Assembly: GCF_000471625.1 (NCBI RefSeq)
Contig: NZ_AUSW01000025.1
Location: forward strand, 124,001 to 188,000
Direction of reading: 5' to 3'
Origin: Psychrobacter aquaticus CMS 56
GTDB lineage: Bacteria > Pseudomonadota > Gammaproteobacteria > Pseudomonadales > Moraxellaceae
DNA length: 64,000 nucleotides
The notes under the pieces are model-generated. The model made no database searches and was not told the DNA's origin. It worked only from the letters and a program-made list of their open reading frames with translations. Below are positions 21,130 to 30,088 of this stretch, in pieces. The position numbers and the translations under genes were made by a program. Numbering within the stretch: the first letter of the stretch is position 1; the number at the start of each line of letters is the position of its first letter.

Positions 21130-22161
21130 TTAATCGTTCTGATTAATCAAATCAGGGTAGATTAATTTATCGATATCAATTGTTTGCGTATAAATTTGAT
21201 TGTCGATATTGAACTGATTGACATGGTAGCTCGACCCATAAATAGAGCTCAGCTCGTCAGATTTGGCAAAGACCTTTTTGTTGTCTTCTAAACTCATCAA
21301 TTTGGTGCCATTCAAAAAGGTACTATATTGATCTGCGGGGACATTTACCTTATTAGACATGATGCTAATGGCATCGTCTCGGGTCGCAGGATCATTGATG
21401 TAGTTGACGACTTTGCCCCAAACCTGAATAATTTTGGCATACTCGGCCTTGTGAGCAGATAGGCTAGCAGGACTGACGGCTAACGTGTCATAAATCAGAC
21501 CGGGTTTGTCCGCTGAGGTATAAATGGCTTTTGCACTGGGCACATTTTTTAAAGCTTGGTTGGCATTGGGTTGCCAAATAGCAACGGCGTCAATGCTATC
21601 ATTGGTAAACACTTGCGGCAGCTCATTGGTGGTGGCATTTACCAAGGTCACATCCGCTTCGCTCAAGCCGTTATCAGCCAGCGCACTATTGAGCAAAAGA
21701 TGATCGACCAGTCCTTTTTCGACCCCAATCGACTTGCCTTTTAAATCCGCGACACTAGTCATACCGGGCTTGGCAATGATTTGATCGTTTCCTGAAGAAT
21801 AATCATTAACCAAAATAATGATGCCTTCACTACCGCCCGCAGCGTTGACCAAATTGTCGCCATTCGTCACAGAAATGGCATCTAATTGATTGGAAGCAAA
21901 AGCAGATAAGGACGCAGAATAGTCAAACCACTTAAACTCGACATTCACACCTGCTTCCTCAAACCAGCCTTTGTCAATTGCAATCTGCCAAGCCACCCAG
22001 CCCGGCCAATCACTGTAACCGATAGAAATTGGCTCATCGTTTGCAGCCGCGGCTTTCTCTGTTGTCGCCTCCCCTTCAGGCATCGGGACTGTGGCGGTAT
22101 TGTCACAGCCAAACAGCATAAAGCTTGAAAAAATCGCAAAAGTAAATAAGCGTCGATTCAT
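21130..22161 (-). CDS. ABC transporter substrate-binding lipoprotein (predicted guanidine-binding)
   Basis: A 343-residue NMT1/SsuA-like periplasmic binding protein with a lipoprotein signal (MNRRLFTFAIFSSFMLFGC; Cys near 19). The fold is marked by ISIGYSDWPGWVAWQIAIDKGWFEEAGVNVEF. This family is linked to urea-carboxylase clusters. Its location in a guanidine-I riboswitch operon points to guanidine as ligand, by inference only. The start has a GGAGTAAG ribosome-binding site. Confidence 0.87.
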   Translation of the reverse strand: MNRRLFTFAIFSSFMLFGCDNTATVPMPEGEATTEKAAAANDEPISIGYSDWPGWVAWQIAIDKGWFEEAGVNVEFKWFDYSASLSAFASNQLDAISVTNGDNLVNAAGGSEGIIILVNDYSSGNDQIIAKPGMTSVADLKGKSIGVEKGLVDHLLLNSALADNGLSEADVTLVNATTNELPQVFTNDSIDAVAIWQPNANQALKNVPSAKAIYTSADKPGLIYDTLAVSPASLSAHKAEYAKIIQVWGKVVNYINDPATRDDAISIMSNKVNVPADQYSTFLNGTKLMSLEDNKKVFAKSDELSSIYGSSYHVNQFNIDNQIYTQTIDIDKLIYPDLINQND

Positions 22162-22273
22162 GAGTCTTACTCCGTGAATATAGACAGCCCGTTATGGGAG
22201 TGTCTGCTGATTATTGTTGCGCAATACCATAGAATAAAAGGCATTGCTCGCGTCATTATTTCTAGATACTGGT

Positions 22274-24073
22274 TTAAATTTTTGGCGATGACTGCGAGTC
22301 TATGTACGCTTTCCAGCCACCAAAATGTGTGACATCTGTACTGTCTGCAAACCCATACTCTTCGCAAATAAAGCTCTTAACCCAGCGCCCATCTGCCAAT
22401 TCAACATTGCCAATGCCTAATGGGGACGGCACTTCGTTGACGATTTCACCAAATCTTGCTTTAGGAATACGCCAGACTTCTACCGCAATAGCGCGCCCGC
22501 CACTCTGGCGCCTCAGCCCCGGTTTGGCGGGCGTTGATCCTGCCAATGCAAAGAGCTGATAGGTCGCTGCCGTTTGAGTTTTTTCGGACAATACGCCACC
22601 TCGATCCGTCAGCTGATAATTAAGTGGCATACCGCTTAAATGCGCGCCAACCACAGCCAGCTCAACGCTACTATCACTGTCAAACTTTGTGCTAAGAGGA
22701 ATCAGCGATTGCGATTTGTCAGATTGATAATGATGCTGTGACGTTCCCATTGGTGTTTTCAAAGTGGCTTGCCATTGATGACCAAAATTGGCCAAAGCTT
22801 CATCGTGCCAAGTCATGGCAATAAAGGTCACGCCGCGCGGTAAGCCATCATCAGCGATTACATTTGGTAAGGCCAATGCGGACAGATCTGCTAAATTCAC
22901 AAAGTTGGTATAGGCGCCCATGTGACTGTTTTTGGTCAATGGGTCGGCATTGACAGCGTCAATGGTATAAATAGTCGGCGCTGTTGGTACCATCAGCGCA
23001 TCAAACTCAGATAGCACGTGCTGAATTTGGCGGCTGAGTGCAGCGCGCGCATACTCAGCGCTCATCGCATCGATGGCACTATAATTGTCAGCTTGGCTGA
23101 TAATCTGACGAGTGATGGACAAGACGTCATCACGCTCTACGAGCTGATCGATAGCAAATGCGCGCTCACTGACCCAGCTGTCGTTGTAAAGTGTCTCTGC
23201 CAGCTGATTAAAAACGGTAAAATCTATCGGTGTGACGTCATAGCCCATAGCCTCAAGTTGTGTAAGTGCCACCTCAAAAGCCTGTTCTGATTGGGTATCA
23301 CCATAGAATTCCAAGGTATCAGGGATAGCGATTTTGCCAAGACTAAAGGCGACTGGTGCAGTGTTCGGATGAGCGCGACTATAGTCGTCCTTTGCATCAT
23401 AGCCTTTCATGACTTGAGCCACTTGCCACGCCTCATCAACACCAAGCGTAAAAATAGAAATCACGTCATGTAAACGGCAAGCAGGAATGAGACCCGTAGT
23501 GGATAACCAACCTTTCGTCGGCTTCAAACCCACTATATTGTTATGGGCGGCAGGCACTCGCCCAGATCCTGCCGTATCTGTCCCAAGCGCAAACGGCACC
23601 GTACCATTGGCAACAATCACAGCAGAGCCTGAGCTTGAGCCGCCACTGATATAATCGGGATTGAAACTATTGGTCACCGCGCCATAAGGCGATCGCGTTC
23701 CCACCAGTCCTGTCGCAAATTGATCAAGATTGGTTTTACCAATGACCACAGCCCCAGCTGACTTGAGCTTGGCAATCACATACGCGTCTGTTGTAGCCAA
23801 ATATAAAGGGGCTGAGCAAGCCGCTGTGGTATGAAAGCCTGCCACATCGATATTGTCTTTCACCGCAAATGGAATGCCATAGAGCGGCAAGTCTTCGGGG
23901 TTTTGGGCGTTGATGATTTCGAGTTGTTGGGTTACTTGTTCAAAAGTAGCAATCTCAATCCATGCATGATTGTCATTGCCAATACCCGCAACATAACTCA
24001 GTAGATCATTTAGCTGAATATCTCCCTCAGCGTAAGCGTTTTGCCAATCTTTGATTGTCCAATTCATCTGCAT
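22274..24073 (-). CDS. atzF: Allophanate hydrolase
   Basis: It hydrolyses allophanate to two ammonia and CO2, the last step of urea-carboxylase or guanidine-carboxylase pathways. The amidase-signature domain fills the first ~440 residues: the catalytic Lys in YGIPFAVKDNID, and the Gly/Ser-rich YISGGSSSGSAV with GTDTAGSGRVPAA holding the cis-Ser and nucleophile Ser. A C-terminal domain of about 120 residues (VVGAHLSGMPLNYQL ... GIGNVELADGRWVKSFICE) is typical of allophanate hydrolases. Start placed at the ATG after GAGAGAG; several Met codons follow closely. Gene symbol by family similarity. Confidence 0.92.
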   Translation of the reverse strand: MQMNWTIKDWQNAYAEGDIQLNDLLSYVAGIGNDNHAWIEIATFEQVTQQLEIINAQNPEDLPLYGIPFAVKDNIDVAGFHTTAACSAPLYLATTDAYVIAKLKSAGAVVIGKTNLDQFATGLVGTRSPYGAVTNSFNPDYISGGSSSGSAVIVANGTVPFALGTDTAGSGRVPAAHNNIVGLKPTKGWLSTTGLIPACRLHDVISIFTLGVDEAWQVAQVMKGYDAKDDYSRAHPNTAPVAFSLGKIAIPDTLEFYGDTQSEQAFEVALTQLEAMGYDVTPIDFTVFNQLAETLYNDSWVSERAFAIDQLVERDDVLSITRQIISQADNYSAIDAMSAEYARAALSRQIQHVLSEFDALMVPTAPTIYTIDAVNADPLTKNSHMGAYTNFVNLADLSALALPNVIADDGLPRGVTFIAMTWHDEALANFGHQWQATLKTPMGTSQHHYQSDKSQSLIPLSTKFDSDSSVELAVVGAHLSGMPLNYQLTDRGGVLSEKTQTAATYQLFALAGSTPAKPGLRRQSGGRAIAVEVWRIPKARFGEIVNEVPSPLGIGNVELADGRWVKSFICEEYGFADSTDVTHFGGWKAYIDSQSSPKI

Positions 24074-24183
24074 AATCGCTCTCTCTATCGTTTTTATCAC
24101 CATTTTTAAAATAAAGTCACGTGCTAATAGAAGTCATGTGCTAATAAAAGCGTCTAATGACCTGATTTTGTGATATTGATTTT

Positions 24184-27100
24184 TTACTTTATTGTCGTCG
24201 TTGATTCACTAACGGTAATTGGTGCTAGGACAAATAGAGGCTGCTCAGATTTGACCGTCATGCCAATTTCAATCTCAATACTTACCACCTGCATCGCCAC
24301 TGGCGACATAATGGGTATTTCAATTTTCATTGCTTCTATAATCGCCAGCGTCTGTCCTTCATCGACCACATTACCGACGGCACAAGAAATCTTCCAGACA
24401 CTGCCCATCATGTGCGCTTTGACGACCACACCGCCTTCAGGCACTTTGATATCTGACTGTACCTCTACCGCATCAATGTCTTCACCAACATACTGATCTA
24501 GGCCTTGCTGCTTCCAGCGTTGTCGCTCAGCCTCAAAGTTGGCCTGTTGCTGCTCCTTAAAGGTTTGGATGCTGTCTTTGTTTTCATTCAGCATGTCGTA
24601 GTAATCAGCGAGATTTAATACCGTGTCCTCGACCTCAATCGACAACTCGCCTGCTTTGAAGGCGGTTCGCATAGATAGCAGCTCGTCCTCACTGACTTCA
24701 TAAAAGCGAATCTGATCAAAGAATCGTAGCAACCATGGTTTTTCCGCTTCAAAACTCGGATGCGAGCGATAACGATTCCAAATTTGTAGCGTTCTGCCAA
24801 CAAACTGATAACCGCCTGGGCCTTCCATACCATAGATGCACATATAAGCGCCGCCGATGCCCACGGCATTCTCTGGTGTCCATGTTCTGGCAGGATTGTA
24901 TTTGGTGGTGACCAAGCGATGTCTCGGATCAAGTGGCGTGGCAACGGGCGCGCCCAAATACACATCACCCAGTCCCATGACCAAATAACTGGCGTCATAA
25001 ACGATGTCTTTGACCGCTTGGGTCGAAGCCAAACCATTGATACGTCTGATAAATTCGATATTATCAGGACACCAAGGAGCATCAGGACGTACCAACTGCT
25101 GATACTTTTCTGTCGCGAGCTTGGTTTGTGAATCCGCCCATGCCATGGGTAAATGAACAATTCTAGAAGGCACTTGCATGTGTTTGATATCAGGCAAAGC
25201 GCTTTCGGCTTGCTTGAGCATCGCTAGCAGGGTTGGCTGTGATAGCTTTAATGAATGGTAATGCACTAATAGCGAGCGAATACCGGGTGTCAAATCGATG
25301 ATGGCATCGATCTGCTGAGTCTGTAACCACTCCATCAATGCTTGAACACGAAAGCGCAGTTGCAAATCCAGCACCTGCTCACCATATTCAATTAATATGT
25401 AACTGTCTCCAGCTGGGCGATACACCACTTTTGGATGGACATCATTAATGGGTAACGTATCCAATATGGCCGTCTGCAAAGTAGCCGTGTCTGTATTGAT
25501 TGGTAAGCTATAATCAACCAAATGGCAGTCGTCCGCTCGCAACATATCATCGTAACGCTGATGTAATTGCGCCGCTTGATCGTAGCTGACGGGTACAAAT
25601 TGAACCCGATCACCTGCTTTGAGCTGTCCCATTTTCCAACGCTCACCAGCGACGATGACGCTCAAGCAGACAAAGCCCCCTAAGCTTGGTCCATCAGGCC
25701 CCAAAATAATCGGCATATCACCAGTGAAATCAATCGCCCCAACAGCATAGGCATTGTCATGAATATTTGATGGGTGTAAGCCTGCTTCGCCGCCGTCTTC
25801 ACGCGCCCACTTAGGCTTGGGTCCGACCAGACGAATACCCGTACGACTGGAGTTATGATGAACTTCCCATTCATGGTCAAAGAACTGCGACACATCAGAT
25901 TCAGTAAAAAAATCTGGTGCGCCATGTGGGCCATACATAACCGCTATTTGCCACAATCCGCTAAATTCTGGGCGCTGAGCAATAGGTAAAATTTTAGTCG
26001 TGCTAGATATATCGCATTGCGTGATCGGTAGCATGTCTCCGATTAATAAGTTACGACCCGCGTGACCGCCAAATTGACCTAAGCTAAAGGTCGCTTGACT
26101 GCCCAGATAAGTAGGGACATCTATCCCGCCTTTGATGGCGATATAACTTCGGCATCCTAAGGTGATATTGCCACAAACAAGCGTCTGACCTTTACGAACG
26201 GTGATGGTTTGCCACATCGGTTGGATGTCGCCATCCAGTTTGCAAACCATTGTGCCGCCAGTAATGGCAATTTGACTATCACAATGAAACAGTAACGTCG
26301 GCCCTGTGACCACACATTCCAGACCTGCTGTGTTGAACGGATTGCCCAAAAGCTGATTGGCTGTATTGAGACTCAGGCCATCCATCGCGCCAGATGGTGG
26401 CACACCCACATCCCAATAGCCTTGTCGACCGAGCACATCTTGTACCGCAGTCTGTACACCTGACTGTATTACTTCAATCTTTTGGCTAAGCCATGTAAAG
26501 GTATTCAAAAATCTTGTGGTCTGTGTGCCTTGATGAAAGGTATCTGAAGCCACTATCTGCTGTAAATATTCGAGGTTGGTTTCGAGACCTGCCATACGCG
26601 ACACTGCTAAACTTTGGCTCATTTTTGTCAATGCCTGAACACGATCAGGCGCAGTGACAATAATTTTTGCCAGCATCGGATCATAAAAAGCAGATATCTC
26701 ACTGCCTGTTTCTATCCATGTCTCAACGCGTGCCTCTTGAGCAAAATACGCATCCGTCAAAATCCCAGTACTTGGCTGAAAGTTTTTAACAGGGTCTTCA
26801 GCATATAAACGCACTTGGATCGAATGCCCTGATGCCTGTAGTGGCAACGCTGGTAATACGAACTCATCCGCAGCCAATTCGATCATCCAGCGCACCAAAT
26901 CTACCTGATAGATTTCTTCGGTAACGCCATGCTCAACTTGCAGGCGTGTATTGACCTCCAAAAAATAAAATGCTTGCGTTGACACGTCCATCACAAACTC
27001 GACCGTACCCGCAGATCGGTAATTGACTTGTTGCATCAATTTAGTTGCTACCTGCTGTAAGTTCTGTCTTTGAGCATCTGATAACAGTGGTGCTGGTGTC

Positions 27101-27819
27101 TCTTCGATGACTTTTTGATTACGCCGTTGAATCGAACAGTCACGCTCCCCTAAAGTGATGATATTGCCCTTACCGTCACCGAATACTTGTACTTCGATAT
27201 GACGGGCATGCTCTACGAATTTTTCGAGATACAGACCTGCATCACTAAAGTTACTTTGTGCCAAATGATGCACGGATTCATAAGCATCTTCCAATTCGGC
27301 CTCGTTCCATACTAGGCGCATGCCGATACCGCCGCCGCCTGCCGTACTTTTTAGCATGACGGGATAGCCAATACGCTCAGCCTCACGCAGCGCTTCATCA
27401 ACGTCTTGTAGTAACTCGCTACCAGGTAATAGCGGGACTTGGCTTTCGATGGCCAGCTTACGAGCCGTGTGTTTGAGTCCAAAGCTGAGCAGCTGCTCAG
27501 AAATCGGGCCAATAAACGCAATACCAGCCGCTGCACAGCGCTCACAAAATGCGGCATTTTCTGACAAAAATCCATAACCCGGATGAATTGCCTCAGCACC
27601 CGAATCAATAGCGGCTTGCAACACTTTATCCATGTTCAGATAGCTATCACTAGCAGGACCTGAGCCTATTTTTATGGCTTCATCTGCTTGACTGACATGC
27701 AGTGATCCACGATCGACATCGGTATAAACGGCAACTGAAGCCACACCCATTTGTTTTAAAGTACGTATAATTCGACAAGCAATCGCACCGCGATTGGCAA
27801 TCAATACTTTTTTGAACAT
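24184..27819 (-). CDS. Biotin-dependent urea/guanidine carboxylase (predicted guanidine carboxylase)
   Basis: A single-chain carboxylase of 1211 residues. The N-terminal biotin carboxylase has KVLIANRGAIACRIIRT, the ATP loop STAGGGGIGMR and EVNTRLQVEHGVTEEI. The middle is the carboxyltransferase with AHS2-like (VGVPPSGAMDGLSLNTANQL) and AHS1-like parts. The C-terminus is a biotinyl domain with IEAMKIEIP, placing the biotinylated Lys near residue 1165. Enzymes of this type behind guanidine-I riboswitches and next to DUF1989 pairs are known to prefer guanidine over urea. Start is the ATG with GAGGAAA upstream. The product would be carboxyguanidine. Confidence 0.93.
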   Translation of the reverse strand: MFKKVLIANRGAIACRIIRTLKQMGVASVAVYTDVDRGSLHVSQADEAIKIGSGPASDSYLNMDKVLQAAIDSGAEAIHPGYGFLSENAAFCERCAAAGIAFIGPISEQLLSFGLKHTARKLAIESQVPLLPGSELLQDVDEALREAERIGYPVMLKSTAGGGGIGMRLVWNEAELEDAYESVHHLAQSNFSDAGLYLEKFVEHARHIEVQVFGDGKGNIITLGERDCSIQRRNQKVIEETPAPLLSDAQRQNLQQVATKLMQQVNYRSAGTVEFVMDVSTQAFYFLEVNTRLQVEHGVTEEIYQVDLVRWMIELAADEFVLPALPLQASGHSIQVRLYAEDPVKNFQPSTGILTDAYFAQEARVETWIETGSEISAFYDPMLAKIIVTAPDRVQALTKMSQSLAVSRMAGLETNLEYLQQIVASDTFHQGTQTTRFLNTFTWLSQKIEVIQSGVQTAVQDVLGRQGYWDVGVPPSGAMDGLSLNTANQLLGNPFNTAGLECVVTGPTLLFHCDSQIAITGGTMVCKLDGDIQPMWQTITVRKGQTLVCGNITLGCRSYIAIKGGIDVPTYLGSQATFSLGQFGGHAGRNLLIGDMLPITQCDISSTTKILPIAQRPEFSGLWQIAVMYGPHGAPDFFTESDVSQFFDHEWEVHHNSSRTGIRLVGPKPKWAREDGGEAGLHPSNIHDNAYAVGAIDFTGDMPIILGPDGPSLGGFVCLSVIVAGERWKMGQLKAGDRVQFVPVSYDQAAQLHQRYDDMLRADDCHLVDYSLPINTDTATLQTAILDTLPINDVHPKVVYRPAGDSYILIEYGEQVLDLQLRFRVQALMEWLQTQQIDAIIDLTPGIRSLLVHYHSLKLSQPTLLAMLKQAESALPDIKHMQVPSRIVHLPMAWADSQTKLATEKYQQLVRPDAPWCPDNIEFIRRINGLASTQAVKDIVYDASYLVMGLGDVYLGAPVATPLDPRHRLVTTKYNPARTWTPENAVGIGGAYMCIYGMEGPGGYQFVGRTLQIWNRYRSHPSFEAEKPWLLRFFDQIRFYEVSEDELLSMRTAFKAGELSIEVEDTVLNLADYYDMLNENKDSIQTFKEQQQANFEAERQRWKQQGLDQYVGEDIDAVEVQSDIKVPEGGVVVKAHMMGSVWKISCAVGNVVDEGQTLAIIEAMKIEIPIMSPVAMQVVSIEIEIGMTVKSEQPLFVLAPITVSESTTTIK

Positions 27820-27878
27820 CACAATTTCCTCAAATTTCTTATTAATAGGCAGTGTCGTTTTATCTAAAAATGTCTCAC

Positions 27879-28565
27879 TTACTCATAGATCACAAGCTCA
27901 ATCGGCGTGGGATTGTAGCCATTGCAGGGATTGTTGAGCTGAGGACAATTCGATATAAGGACAATCATGTCCATTTGGGCGGTGATATCGACATACTTGC
28001 CGGGAGCTGAAATGCCATCATCAAATGCCAAACTGCCATCAGGTGTGACGGGGACATTCATAAAGAAATTGATATTTGGTCCGATATGACGCAGTGTCAA
28101 ATCATGCTTTTGTGCTATCGGATGCGTCGCTAGTGTGTGCATAAAGTTGTTTCGACAGCTGTGCATGGGATAGGTATCGTGCGCATAACGCACGGTATTG
28201 CTCTCGCACGAACATGCTCCGCCCAACGTGTCATGGCGACCACAGGTATCTTCTGTGATAGTGGCGATGACACGGCCTTTATTCGTAAAGAGCTGGCTGC
28301 CCATCTCTAAAAATAGCTTCTGATTCTGCGCCAATGTATCGGTTGCGCTATAACGTTCAGCAATGTCAGCACAGCTGATAAACAAGGTATCGACTGCCTG
28401 ATTGCCTTCGCTATCTATAATGCGTAACGTCTGACCTTTTTTGATTTCGGCCATCCATCCTTCTCCAGCCGCACACACCTCGCGCAACTGAATATTTTTA
28501 GAATCGATTGAATCTACATTATCTACGTGGTTATCTGTTTTTTGAACTTCATTATTGATAGTCAT
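27879..28565 (-). CDS. DUF1989 protein, urea carboxylase-associated protein 2 / carboxyguanidine deiminase subunit
   Basis: A 228-residue member of the DUF1989 family. Features are REVCAAGEGWMAEIKKGQTLRI, QAVDTLFISCADIAERYSA, EDTCGRHDTLGGACSCESNT and NFMHTLA. The Cys-rich GRHD..CSCES region is typical. The two DUF1989 proteins of such operons form a carboxyguanidine deiminase that turns carboxyguanidine into allophanate and ammonia. The ATG at 28565 has a strong AAGGGAA site; an upstream TTG is less likely. It follows its partner after about 65 bp. Confidence 0.9.
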   Translation of the reverse strand: MTINNEVQKTDNHVDNVDSIDSKNIQLREVCAAGEGWMAEIKKGQTLRIIDSEGNQAVDTLFISCADIAERYSATDTLAQNQKLFLEMGSQLFTNKGRVIATITEDTCGRHDTLGGACSCESNTVRYAHDTYPMHSCRNNFMHTLATHPIAQKHDLTLRHIGPNINFFMNVPVTPDGSLAFDDGISAPGKYVDITAQMDMIVLISNCPQLNNPCNGYNPTPIELVIYE

Positions 28566-28629
28566 GATCTGGTTCCCTTGATTAAAATGAGGCATCTCTT
28601 GATAAGCATCTGCGACGATCAAACGTTAT

Positions 28630-29394
28630 TTATACGTTTGCGTAGTCACCAAAATAGCGAGCATTGTTCTCAAAACCGCGCTGGTTTTGCTCACAAGAAT
28701 CACGGCAGACATCAAACTCCGTCTTTGGCACAATCGGCGCTGCAGCCTGAACGGTTAACTCAATGTCAGCCGGATCGTAAATTTCTGATGGGTCAAGCGG
28801 ATGCGGCGCATTGCAAATGAACACTAAGCAATTCATCTCAAAGCGTAAGGAAACAGATTGGTCGGTATTGTCGGCAGTCACATAAAACAGCTGCCCTTGT
28901 ACATCAGGGGTGACTTTGGAGAATAGATTAAGGGTTGCGGTCAGATCACTGGTATTTAGAGCAAACTTCGACATTTCGGTGAGTAACCCATCAAGACCGT
29001 TTTGATAACGATCATTACGAGCATCTTGAAAAGTTTTTTTGCCGTACTGAGTGCTGACCATAGCAGCATTACTAGGGCCACAAATGGCATCATTCCAGCC
29101 ATGGTCATCGCTGATAATAGAAGCCAACACTCGGCCCATATCGGAATAGAGCACGTGACCTTTGGACAGATATAATGTGTGTTGCGCTTTTAGGCTGTCT
29201 GGCATATTGAAACGTTCAAGCTTCTCATCAGCATTGACCACATATAGACTGGCATTGGCATTGGCGGCGAGTGACTTGAGTGTTAGCACATGGTGTTTGT
29301 TGATTCGGCCGCACCAATGATGACCACCGGGTAGAGGTATGGTGAAGTGCGCTGAAGAAGAATTATCTAAAGGGGTAATTGAAACAGATGACAT
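28630..29394 (-). CDS. DUF1989 protein, urea carboxylase-associated protein 1 / carboxyguanidine deiminase subunit
   Basis: The first structural gene of the operon, 254 residues. DUF1989 features are LPGGHHWCGRINKHHVLTL, MGRVLASIISDDHGWNDAICG and LNLFSKVTPDVQGQLFYV, with DVCRDSCEQNQRGFENNARYF at the C-terminus. It is predicted to pair with the following gene as carboxyguanidine deiminase. Translation starts at the ATG after GTGGAG; the leader between it and the riboswitch holds an AAGTGA/TCACTT hairpin that could be the expression platform. Confidence 0.9.
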   Translation of the reverse strand: MSSVSITPLDNSSSAHFTIPLPGGHHWCGRINKHHVLTLKSLAANANASLYVVNADEKLERFNMPDSLKAQHTLYLSKGHVLYSDMGRVLASIISDDHGWNDAICGPSNAAMVSTQYGKKTFQDARNDRYQNGLDGLLTEMSKFALNTSDLTATLNLFSKVTPDVQGQLFYVTADNTDQSVSLRFEMNCLVFICNAPHPLDPSEIYDPADIELTVQAAAPIVPKTEFDVCRDSCEQNQRGFENNARYFGDYANV

Positions 29395-29440
29395 AAAAAA
29401 CTCCACAGTTACGAGCTTAAGTGAGCAGTGTCACTTAGAG

Positions 29441-29547
29441 TCTCCCGGGCTTTTATCCCTCCGTGTAGTTCTTTCGAACCGCCATCTCTCGGACCAGTCA
29501 TATAGTATAAGGATGCTTTTTTCCTCTACTATACCGGAACCCTAGAC
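29441..29547 (-). ncRNA. Guanidine-I riboswitch (ykkC)
   Basis: Read on the minus strand the hallmark blocks occur in order: CTAGGGTTCCGG, then GACTGGTCCGAGAG, then ACACGG, AGGGATAAAAGCCCGGGAGA at the 3' end. These match the conserved ykkC-yxkD (guanidine-I) aptamer. It lies 47 nt before the first DUF1989 gene and should switch the operon on with guanidinium. Confidence 0.96.
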
Positions 29548-29606
29548 AGCATTTTTTAGCTCTTAGATTAGTAATATGACGGTAGTTAACCGTGTACTAA
29601 CCGTGG

Positions 29607-29622
29607 TGCAAGCCTTATGCCA
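29607..29622 (-). promoter_or_regulatory. Candidate sigma-54 promoter of the guanidine operon
   Basis: On the minus strand TGGCATAAGGCTTGCA fits the -24/-12 consensus TGGCAC-N5-TTGCA with a single mismatch; GG and GC are exactly 10 nt apart. The predicted transcript start would fall about 50 nt upstream of the riboswitch. This fits nitrogen control, but no clear NtrC dimer site was recognised. Confidence 0.55.
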
Positions 29623-29982
29623 GCCAAAGATTATTACAAGTGATTGATGGCTGATACTTCGCTAAAAATAAAATCTGCCCGTAAAAACAGTAAAGATAAT
29701 AGCCGTTTAATTCTTTATAAAAGGTAATTGAATCATTCACTACATCCACCGATAGGCATAGGCTGTAGTGAATTTCAATAAAACCAGTATCTCTCTTCAC
29801 ACTGATTACCGTTAGGGCATGTCACAGCAATACAAATAACTTTTGAAGTGCCTGTTAATCAAATTGGCAAGCGCACTATCGTAGAACATCATGCACCACA
29901 ATGATAAACACTGCCCTATTCTGAACCGCTCACTATTGCTAAATATGCATCATATGTTTATGACCAAATATGAATAACCAAA
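29623..29982. other. Intergenic region upstream of the guanidine operon
   Basis: About 360 bp without a credible gene; short frames here lack ribosome-binding sites and similarity. A single TGCACC half-site near 29892 resembles half of an NtrC or related operator but has no evident partner. Confidence 0.4.
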
Positions 29983-30016
29983 AAAAAGCATTGATTCGCT
30001 AAGAATCAATGCTTTT
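29983..30016. terminator. Terminator downstream of the Balon-like gene
   Basis: The stem AAAAGCATTGATTC / GAATCAATGCTTTT has flanking A and T runs and lies about 70 bp past the stop of the minus-strand gene. Confidence 0.82.
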
Positions 30017-30088
30017 ACAATATGTTTAACTATTTTCTATTAAGGCCTCATCTGTAAATCACTATGATCAACAGACAGCATTCATCAA

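Noticed and set aside
24184..27819. Calling the carboxylase a urea-degrading enzyme
   Set aside because: The guanidine-I riboswitch and the DUF1989 pair favour guanidine as substrate, though sequence alone cannot exclude urea activity.
29615..29800. Minus-strand 61-codon frame upstream of the guanidine operon
   Set aside because: No ribosome-binding site and no recognisable product; the region is better explained as promoter DNA.
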